From contig JABZYY010000014.1 in NCBI GenBank assembly GCA_015264885.1, forward strand, positions 1-19,806: DNA of 19,806 nt, read 5' to 3'. The stretch comes from Streptococcus sp. GTDB taxonomy: Bacteria; Bacillota; Bacilli; Lactobacillales; Aerococcaceae. Every line of letters begins with the position of its first letter. Positions within the stretch are counted from its first letter, which is position 1. The notes beneath the pieces were generated by a model. It was given only the letters and a program-made list of their open reading frames with translations, ran no database searches and was not told the origin of the DNA. Shown here piece by piece: positions 14,238-19,806 of this stretch. The position numbers and the translations under genes are program-made.

Positions 14238-15347
14238 TTAACGGAATTCTTTGTCGACAGTTTCTAGTGCTGCGGCGATCACTTGATGCATATCGTAATA
14301 ACGATACTGTCCAAGACGTCCACCGAAGATCACTTGCGGAACGGTCTGCGCTAATTTCTTATACTGCGCGTATAAATCGTTATTGACTTTATTATTCACT
14401 GGATAATACGGCTCGTCGCCCACTTTCCAATCGGCAGGATACTCACGCGTAATTACTGTTTTTGGCTGTGTACCAAATTCGAAATGCTTATGCTCGATGA
14501 TACGAGTGTATGGCGTTTTGCGGTCTGTATAGTTCACCACCGCGTTTCCTTGGTAGTTTTCTACGTCCACAACTTCTGTTTCAAATCGGAGTGAACGGTA
14601 TTCCAGCGTTCCAAGTTCATAATCGAAGAATTCGTCAATCATTCCTGTGAAGACAATTTTAGCACCACTATTTAAGTACTCGTCTTTTTTCGCGAAGAAA
14701 TCGACATTCAACTCTACTTCGATATTCTCATGATCCAGCATGGCTTCAATCATCTTCGTATAGCCGCCAATCGGAATCCCTTGGTACGTATCGTTGAAGT
14801 AGTTGTTATCGTAAGTGTAACGAACCGGCAAGCGGCGGATGATAAACGCTGGTAATTCTGTAGCCGAACGTCCCCATTGTTTCTCCGTGTAGCCCTTGAT
14901 GAGCTTATAGTATATATCTTCCCCAACAAGAGAAATCGCCTGCTCTTCTAAGTTTTCAGGCTCTTTGCCTGCGAGTACTGCACGCTGCTCAGCGATTTTA
15001 GCTTCGGCTTCTTGTGGCGTCACGACACCCCATAATTTATTAAAAGTATTCATGTTAAATGGCAAGTTGTAAATCTCACCGTTAAAGTTGGCAACTGGAG
15101 TATTTGTATAACGATTAAATGTCGCAAACTGATGCACGTAATCCCAAATCTTCTTGTCGCTCGTGTGGAAAATATGCGCACCGTATTCATGAACTTGAAT
15201 CCCTTCCACTTCTTTTGTATAAATATTCCCTGCAATATGGTTTCTTTTCTCAATCACTTTTACTTTATAACCGCGTGTAGCTGCTTCGTGCGCAAAAGTT
15301 GCCCCGAATAATCCAGCACCTACAACGATGTAATCAAATGGTTTCAT
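14238..15347 (-). CDS. glf: UDP-galactopyranose mutase
   Basis: This cytosolic FAD enzyme interconverts UDP-galactopyranose and UDP-galactofuranose, the donor for galactofuranose in surface polysaccharides. It is 369 aa, the standard size. The N-terminal dinucleotide-binding fold reads YIVVGAGLFGATFA (6-19), with EKRNHIAGN at about 34-42. The family motif YTEKQWGRSATELP follows around 175-190, then RYTYDNNYFNDTYQGIP, and the C-terminal RLGQYRYYDMHQVI contains the conserved Arg and Tyr residues contacting UDP-sugar and flavin. It has its own promoter and terminator, so it is a single-gene transcript next to a GT2 gene rather than embedded in a polysaccharide cluster. Identification is secure. 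Confidence 0.97.
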   Translation of the reverse strand: MKPFDYIVVGAGLFGATFAHEAATRGYKVKVIEKRNHIAGNIYTKEVEGIQVHEYGAHIFHTSDKKIWDYVHQFATFNRYTNTPVANFNGEIYNLPFNMNTFNKLWGVVTPQEAEAKIAEQRAVLAGKEPENLEEQAISLVGEDIYYKLIKGYTEKQWGRSATELPAFIIRRLPVRYTYDNNYFNDTYQGIPIGGYTKMIEAMLDHENIEVELNVDFFAKKDEYLNSGAKIVFTGMIDEFFDYELGTLEYRSLRFETEVVDVENYQGNAVVNYTDRKTPYTRIIEHKHFEFGTQPKTVITREYPADWKVGDEPYYPVNNKVNNDLYAQYKKLAQTVPQVIFGGRLGQYRYYDMHQVIAAALETVDKEFR

Positions 15348-15379
15348 ATGGTTTCTCCATTTCTTATGTTATCTTGTTT

Positions 15380-15409
15380 ATTATACCATGGACTCTTCAG
15401 GCGAACCAA
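15380..15409 (-). promoter_or_regulatory. Promoter of glf (extended -10)
   Basis: On the minus strand TTGGTT (15404-15409) and TATAAT (15380-15385) are 18 bp apart, with TGG directly before the -10, an extended -10 motif. The start codon is about 33 bp downstream. Confidence 0.75.
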
Positions 15410-15455
15410 AGCGATTAGGCACACTTCACGAAATTACCATATATGATAATTTCAT

Positions 15456-15484
15456 AAAAAAACTACCAGACAAATGCCTAGCAG
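15456..15484 (-). terminator. Terminator of the GT2 gene
   Basis: CTGCTAGGC (15484-15476, minus strand) pairs with GTCTGGTAG (15471-15463) through three G-U pairs around an ATTT loop, followed by seven Ts. It ends the transcript of the GT2 gene about 14 bp after its stop. Confidence 0.8.
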
Positions 15485-15497
15485 CTCTAAACTCTCT

Positions 15498-16514
15498 TTA
15501 GTTAAAACCGATGAAACGTTGGGTCACTGTGTAAAGTCCATTTGAGAGAATTTGACCCGGTTTACTCTTCGCCATCGCGATTTTACATACCGCATTTTGG
15601 CTAATGAGTTGGAAGATAGCTGGATTTGCTTCCTTCAAGTCTGCAAGCAAGGCTTTCTTCTTCTCTTGGTGTTCGGCTTGGCCACCCTTATTGAGTAACG
15701 CACAAGAAATCACCGTTGTAATCTCTAAGTGGTTTAATAAGTAGTTTTTCAAGACTGGTGGAAATTGCCATTCGCTATGGAAGTTTGCCATCAATAGTTC
15801 ATTGACGCGAATTTGTTGGTCGATACGGCTAATCATCACTTTCTCGTTCACGGATTGATCTTCACGACCGATAAAGTAGCGGTAGAAATCCACGTTCATA
15901 TAGTATAAAGACTTGCTACATTGAAGCGGTACGAAGACAAATAAATTATCCACGTAGAAAGTATGCTCTGGCAACTGCAATCCTGATTTGCGAAGTAAGT
16001 TCATATTGTAAATGAGTGAGTGCATCATCATGTATTTTCCTCGACGAAGCGGCTTCGCATCATCCCAAGTAAACACTTGGTTTTCAGGAAACGCTGAAGT
16101 ATAGCGCATGATTTTCTTCGTTTTCGCGCCTTCTTTTTCATAGACGAAGTTTGTAATGAACACATCAACTTCTTCCCCAGTTTCTTCGAAGCGTTGTAAT
16201 TGTTCTAAGATTTTTAAATACGCACGAACATCCACCCAGTCATCACTATCGACGACTTTGAAGTACTTCCCTGTTGCGTTCGCCATCCCCGTATTCACGG
16301 CTCCACCATGACCTTTGTTTTCTTGATGGATGGCACGGATAATTGTTGGGTAGGCTGCGGCATATTGGTCTGCGATGCGAGCAGTGTTGTCTTTAGAACC
16401 ATCGTTAATGATTAAGATTTCGACCTCTTCACCACCGGCAAGGAGCGTTTGGAGGCAGTAATGCATATATTCTTGAGAGTTGTAGCATGGGACTGCAATG
16501 GTTAATAATTTCAT
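15498..16514 (-). CDS. Family 2 glycosyltransferase
   Basis: This is a cytoplasmic GT-A fold glycosyltransferase of 338 aa without membrane helices. Motifs: LTIAVPCYNSQEYM (4-17), IINDGSKDNT (35-44) for the nucleotide, ENKGHGGAVNTGM (65-77), and VVDSDDW (87-93), whose DSDD carries the metal-binding DxD. The C-terminal part (about 230-338) is helical and probably binds the acceptor. It resembles enzymes that decorate cell-wall or capsule polysaccharides. Donor and acceptor cannot be read from sequence. The neighbouring glf makes a galactofuranosyl donor possible, but each gene has its own promoter. The start at 16514 has AGAGGTAACCC before it, a modest ribosome binding site. Confidence 0.9.
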   Translation of the reverse strand: MKLLTIAVPCYNSQEYMHYCLQTLLAGGEEVEILIINDGSKDNTARIADQYAAAYPTIIRAIHQENKGHGGAVNTGMANATGKYFKVVDSDDWVDVRAYLKILEQLQRFEETGEEVDVFITNFVYEKEGAKTKKIMRYTSAFPENQVFTWDDAKPLRRGKYMMMHSLIYNMNLLRKSGLQLPEHTFYVDNLFVFVPLQCSKSLYYMNVDFYRYFIGREDQSVNEKVMISRIDQQIRVNELLMANFHSEWQFPPVLKNYLLNHLEITTVISCALLNKGGQAEHQEKKKALLADLKEANPAIFQLISQNAVCKIAMAKSKPGQILSNGLYTVTQRFIGFN

Positions 16515-16552
16515 GGGGGTTACCTCTCGTTTCTAGTAAACTTATCTTATTT

Positions 16553-16582
16553 ACTATACCATTTTTTTGGTCATTTTGTCAG
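16553..16582 (-). promoter_or_regulatory. Promoter of the GT2 gene (extended -10)
   Basis: CTGACA (16577-16582) and TATAGT (16553-16558) on the minus strand are 18 bp apart, with TGG just before the -10. The layout is the same as the glf promoter. Confidence 0.72.
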
Positions 16583-16606
16583 TTTGACTCCCTTAATCCT
16601 CTTATG

Positions 16607-16636
16607 AAAAAAGCCCTCTTCGCATGGAAGAAGGCT
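16607..16636 (-). terminator. Terminator of the dipeptidase/permease operon
   Basis: AGCCTTCTTC pairs over 10 bp with GAAGAGGGCT (16636-16627 with 16621-16612, one G-U pair) around a 5-base loop, followed by a run of Ts on the minus strand. It lies about 20 bp after the permease stop. Confidence 0.87.
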
Positions 16637-16657
16637 TCGACAATACTGTTGCTTTTT

Positions 16658-18106
16658 TTATGCTTGTTGTTTTTGTTCTTTTCGTGCAATCCATGGAAGG
16701 ACGAGTCCGAGTCCAAGAAGCGCAAATGGCATAATGATATTTGAAATTAAGACAAACCACCATTCAGATGGGTTTTGCGCATAATCTATTTGTGGCACCA
16801 TTCCGAGAATACATGCAAATGCAGTGAAGGCAAATCCCCAAAGTCCCATTAAGAAACCAAGTGTCTTATTGCTAATGTATTTGTATTCGGCGCCTTTAAA
16901 TTTATCCCAATGACGATACAAGAACATAAAGGCGACAAATACCCACAAGAAGCACATTGGAGAAACGATGGCGTTCAAGTTTGTCATCCAAACCACAACT
17001 GTATCGATTTCCTTAAGTCCTAGAGCCGGCATGACAATTAGAGCCCCTGTTAAAATACCTGTAAGCAAGTATCCATTTCTCAACGTACCGTTCTTAGTAC
17101 GTGCACGAAGCCAGCGAGGGACATATTCTTCATCGGCACTACCGAGGAAGATTTGAAGTGGCGCATCAATCGATAATGCCAACGTCGCGGTTTGCCCGAT
17201 AAATTGCGTTAAAGCGTAAATCGTTACTAGCACATTCCCAATATTCCAGTGTTTTCCAAGTACGGCAAATGCTTGGTAGGCACCATTTCTCATTAAGTCT
17301 TGCGGAATATTGTTACTATCAAAAATCATCCCCATCGCAAACGATCCAAAGACGGCACAAATTCCCACCATGACCGCCATCGCAATCATCCCTTTTGGAA
17401 ACTCTTTAGCTGGATTTTTAATCTTATGCACATACGGAGACATGCACTCTGCCCCCCCGACCGAGAAAACAAGAAGCGCAATCGTCGTAAAGTATGAAAA
17501 ATCAAATTTTGGAATGTATGTTTCAAGCTTATCCATATTTGCAGTTGCTAGTTGTAAATCCGGTTTAATAAGTGGAACCCCAACGGCTAATAGGATGAAC
17601 AGAATCGACATCACAAACATCGCAGTCCCTGCAATCGTTCCTAAAAATTTCAACGCACGAATTCCTTTTGTCGAAACATAAAGAACGACAAGGAAAAGCG
17701 CTAGGCAGACCGTAACGAGTAGCGGAATTGGAAGTTCGTCCACAATTCCCGAGTGCCCTTGGAATACCCAACCTAGTGCGATAAGAATCGTCTGTGGTTT
17801 TTGTGCCAAATACGGAATCTGTACTACCCAAAATGTCCATGCGGCAAAATAAGCGAGTTTCTTCGTGGATGTATGTTTAATCCAGTCACTCACTCCTCCT
17901 TCGCTATCTTGGAACGTCGAACCGAGCTGTCCAACCATTAGTGAATACGGGATAAAGTAAATGACTAAAATAATAATCCAAGATGTGATAACCACAATCC
18001 CTTGTTGGGCAAAGTTATTTACAACATTCCCTAAGCCCCAAACAAAGTTAAATGCAATGAGGGCTATCATCAGCCAGCTCAGTTGCTTTTGATCTTTTTC
18101 TTCCAT
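16658..18106 (-). CDS. APC superfamily amino acid permease (YjeM/GadC group)
   Basis: This cytoplasmic-membrane amino acid transporter is 482 aa with about 12 hydrophobic segments. The first (about 10-32) contains FNFVWGLGNVVNN, where the glycine-containing unwound region of helix 1 normally binds the substrate amine. FPKGMIAMAVMVGICAVFGS and GQTATLALSIDAPLQI in later helices are typical of the glutamate/GABA-type branch. It lies 30 bp after the C69 dipeptidase gene with AGGAGGTT before its ATG, so the two are co-transcribed. The likely pairing is peptide breakdown plus import or exchange of the released amino acids. The substrate is not identifiable from sequence. Confidence 0.88.
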   Translation of the reverse strand: MEEKDQKQLSWLMIALIAFNFVWGLGNVVNNFAQQGIVVITSWIIILVIYFIPYSLMVGQLGSTFQDSEGGVSDWIKHTSTKKLAYFAAWTFWVVQIPYLAQKPQTILIALGWVFQGHSGIVDELPIPLLVTVCLALFLVVLYVSTKGIRALKFLGTIAGTAMFVMSILFILLAVGVPLIKPDLQLATANMDKLETYIPKFDFSYFTTIALLVFSVGGAECMSPYVHKIKNPAKEFPKGMIAMAVMVGICAVFGSFAMGMIFDSNNIPQDLMRNGAYQAFAVLGKHWNIGNVLVTIYALTQFIGQTATLALSIDAPLQIFLGSADEEYVPRWLRARTKNGTLRNGYLLTGILTGALIVMPALGLKEIDTVVVWMTNLNAIVSPMCFLWVFVAFMFLYRHWDKFKGAEYKYISNKTLGFLMGLWGFAFTAFACILGMVPQIDYAQNPSEWWFVLISNIIMPFALLGLGLVLPWIARKEQKQQA

Positions 18107-18136
18107 AATTGTAACCTCCTAAAACCCAATCACCTA

Positions 18137-19555
18137 TTAGTCGCTTACTGAATAATGGTTGACCATCAAATTACTAGCACGAAGCAATACCTTATCGAGC
18201 AATGCAGCTGTCTTTTCTTCAATGAAATCACTCATTTGTTGGTTTTCCGCTTCGAAGTCGATTGCTTCCCCTTTTTCAAGTTTGGCATCGACTTGTGCAA
18301 TCATGGCTTCCCCACGAGATAATGTATTCTTTTGATAACTTTCAATATCCGCTTGATGTTCCAAATAGTGCGCATCCGCAAGTCCTGCAATTAAGCGGCT
18401 TGACCAGTAGAAGGAATCCGTCGAAACCTTCGCTGTTGTATTGGCAAAATACGCAGGCGTTGTGTCCACTTGTGTAAAGAATGGTACAGCCGTTGTAAAT
18501 GGCATTGAACCATACGATACCCACTGAATTCCTGTTGTATCATGAGGACGATTTGGACGAATTTGTAGGATGGCCGTTTGACTCGTACGATTAATCCCTA
18601 CCGTACGGAAACGACGATTGCTCTTTCCATCGCCTAAATTTCCATAAGGATCATACGGCGTAAATTGATAATGTGTACTCATCGATTCTTTCACATCTTC
18701 GACTGTAATCTTGCGATAAGGAACGCGTGCCCATGGAATTTCAAAGCTCGTTGGAGATTGTTCCACTTCTGGATTGAACATGCGTTGAATATCCCAAGCA
18801 CGAGGCGTGTTATACAAGCGGTCTTTGTCGCGTTGGGAACCAAATGCATACCGTGGATTGAATGACTCTCCGTCAAAGTTTAAGTTCAAGTGATGACGAA
18901 TCATAAAGTCTTTCAAATCAGGGTCGCACATGAAGTTTTCTTTGTCTTCAAAATCAAAGAAGTCACTTCCGAGTTGGTTTGGGTTCACGACATACGCATC
19001 ATCCGGTACACGGCGAGCCATCCAGTGATGCCCCCCAATCGATTCAAGCCACCAGATTTCATTCACATCAGAAATCGCAATTCCGTTTGATTCATACGTT
19101 CCAGCTGGTTCAAGGAAGTGTCCAAGACGTTCGACCCCTTCGCGTGCCGTTTTAATATAAGGCAACACTAAAGTGAATATATCTTCTTCCCCAATACCCG
19201 TTTCCACGAGTGGGTCAGCCCCTAATACACGTGGATTTGTTGAAATCGTTTCTGTCGCGCTTACCGCTACATTATAGGCATTAATCCCCGCAGCTCCCCA
19301 AATTCCTTCGTTATTGATAGCATTTGGCATAGCTGTATAACGAACGGGATTATCGGGTAAATCTGTTTCAAATCCTGAAATCACTGCTTTATAGTGACGT
19401 GGTTGGTCTTCTGGACGTACCACAATGAATTTCTTTGGAGTGAACTCTCCATTACATGAGTCCTCTGTACGCGCTACTAGCGTTGAACCATCGTAGCTGG
19501 CCTTCTTCCCAACAAGAATAGTTGTACATGAATCATGTTCTTGGTCAAATCTCAT
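18137..19555 (-). CDS. C69 family dipeptidase (PepDA-like)
   Basis: This is an Ntn-hydrolase dipeptidase of 472 aa that splits a broad range of dipeptides, normally intracellular in lactic acid bacteria. The N-terminal [21 protein letters not shown] carries Cys10, the expected nucleophile, which becomes N-terminal if the first nine residues are removed. Other family segments: [20 protein letters not shown] (about 82-101), [24 protein letters not shown], and [15 protein letters not shown] start at the ATG at 19555, since GGAGG lies 8 bases upstream; the earlier ATG at 19570 overlaps that ribosome binding site. It is the first gene of an operon with the amino acid permease. Family assignment is secure; peptide preference is unknown. 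Confidence 0.95.
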   Translation of the reverse strand: MRFDQEHDSCTTILVGKKASYDGSTLVARTEDSCNGEFTPKKFIVVRPEDQPRHYKAVISGFETDLPDNPVRYTAMPNAINNEGIWGAAGINAYNVAVSATETISTNPRVLGADPLVETGIGEEDIFTLVLPYIKTAREGVERLGHFLEPAGTYESNGIAISDVNEIWWLESIGGHHWMARRVPDDAYVVNPNQLGSDFFDFEDKENFMCDPDLKDFMIRHHLNLNFDGESFNPRYAFGSQRDKDRLYNTPRAWDIQRMFNPEVEQSPTSFEIPWARVPYRKITVEDVKESMSTHYQFTPYDPYGNLGDGKSNRRFRTVGINRTSQTAILQIRPNRPHDTTGIQWVSYGSMPFTTAVPFFTQVDTTPAYFANTTAKVSTDSFYWSSRLIAGLADAHYLEHQADIESYQKNTLSRGEAMIAQVDAKLEKGEAIDFEAENQQMSDFIEEKTAALLDKVLLRASNLMVNHYSVSD

Positions 19556-19591
19556 AAAAACTACCTCCATTTACTTTATTTCCACACTTAA

Positions 19592-19620
19592 ATTATAGTC
19601 CTATTCGCGCTATTTCTCAA
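19592..19620 (-). promoter_or_regulatory. Promoter of the dipeptidase/permease operon
   Basis: TTGAGA (19615-19620) and TATAAT (19592-19597) on the minus strand are 17 bp apart, about 37 bp upstream of the dipeptidase start. Confidence 0.8.
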
Positions 19621-19637
19621 AGGTCTCAGCGCTATTT
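19607..19637 (-). promoter_or_regulatory. Direct repeat AAATAGCGC overlapping the dipeptidase promoter
   Basis: AAATAGCGC occurs at 19607-19615 and 19629-19637 on the minus strand, 22 bp apart (about two helical turns). One copy lies in the promoter spacer and touches the -35; the other lies upstream of it. This may be an operator for an unknown regulator of peptide or amino acid supply. Confidence 0.4.
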
Positions 19638-19667
19638 TTTCTCTGAAATTTCTTCCTAAGGATAGGT

Positions 19668-19698
19668 AAAAAAAGAACCTAGCGTGAACTAGGTTCTT
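19668..19698 (-). terminator. Terminator of the gene at the right edge
   Basis: A perfect 10-bp stem (AAGAACCTAG at 19673-19682 with 19689-19698) closes a 6-base loop and is followed by seven Ts on the minus strand, 10 bp after the stop of the partial gene. Confidence 0.88.
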
Positions 19699-19708
19699 CT
19701 ATCAAACA

Positions 19709-19806
19709 TTATTGTTTCATTCTATCTTTAAATAGCCCGTACAGCATAATCGCTGCGGAAATAATCCATAAGATTCCAACGATTGCGAGCACGTACTGAA
19801 TATTAA
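19709..19806 (-). CDS. C-terminal end of a membrane protein (partial, cut by window edge)
   Basis: The minus-strand frame ending with TAA at 19709 is open to the window edge and encodes at least 31 residues: one hydrophobic helix (about YVLAIVGILWIISAAIMLYG) and a short basic tail ending FKDRMKQ. A strong terminator follows at the right distance, which supports it as a real gene end. It could be the last helix of a transporter or a small one-helix protein; too little is visible to name it. Confidence 0.7.
   Translation of the reverse strand, partial: NIQYVLAIVGILWIISAAIMLYGLFKDRMKQ

Noticed and set aside
19556..19570. Longer start for the C69 dipeptidase (5 extra residues)
   Set aside because: That ATG overlaps the GGAGG site that serves the ATG at 19555.

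Overview
This window comes from a low-GC Gram-positive bacterium, most likely a host-associated member of the Lactobacillales. A Granulicatella/Carnobacteriaceae-like genome is plausible but not proven. The evidence is the strong GGAGG-type ribosome binding sites, sigma-A promoters, lipoprotein-anchored sugar ABC transport, a C69 dipeptidase, CcpA-type cre control and heterodimeric drug-type ABC exporters. Nearly all genes lie on the minus strand; trhO is the only clear plus-strand gene.

Layout. (1) 1-416 is gene-free and holds two copies (A truncated by the window edge, B complete) of a foldback repeat. (2) 417-6267 is a galacto-N-biose/lacto-N-biose (mucin or milk glycan) uptake and phosphorolysis operon read leftwards: lipoprotein binding protein, two CUT1 permeases, a GH112 phosphorylase and a 60-aa membrane protein. 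It has a promoter with a cre site and a 21-bp-spaced direct repeat, a hairpin after the binding-protein gene and a perfect terminator. No ATPase is encoded, so a shared MsmK/MsmX-type ATPase is expected elsewhere. (3) 6296-8998 is a tightly packed four-gene operon: M20D amidohydrolase, flavodoxin-fold oxidoreductase, an unannotated 59-aa protein and a YczE/YitT-type membrane protein. (4) 9070-12807 is a heterodimeric ABC exporter pair preceded by a 22-codon leader peptide, a terminator and a possible antiterminator pairing, which is the layout of antibiotic-inducible ribosome-mediated attenuation. (5) 12838-13891 is trhO (tRNA uridine hydroxylation) under a promoter that overlaps a Fur-like inverted repeat. 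(6) 13887-14144 is a third copy (C) of the foldback repeat, starting in the trhO stop codon. (7) 14190-16582 holds glf (UDP-galactopyranose mutase) and a GT2 glycosyltransferase, each with its own promoter and terminator, suggesting galactofuranose-containing surface glycan synthesis. (8) 16607-19620 is a C69 dipeptidase plus amino acid permease operon. (9) The right edge holds the C-terminal end of an unidentified membrane protein and its terminator.

The two most notable observations are as follows. First, the ~260-bp repeat family has a conserved core, but its long terminal arms are unrelated between copies and yet self-complementary within each copy. This is what is expected of elements that insert into stem-loops and keep the target stem, as I recall for the EFAR repeats of Enterococcus faecalis. 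Second, the leader-peptide/terminator switch in front of the ABC exporter was readable in full from the sequence.
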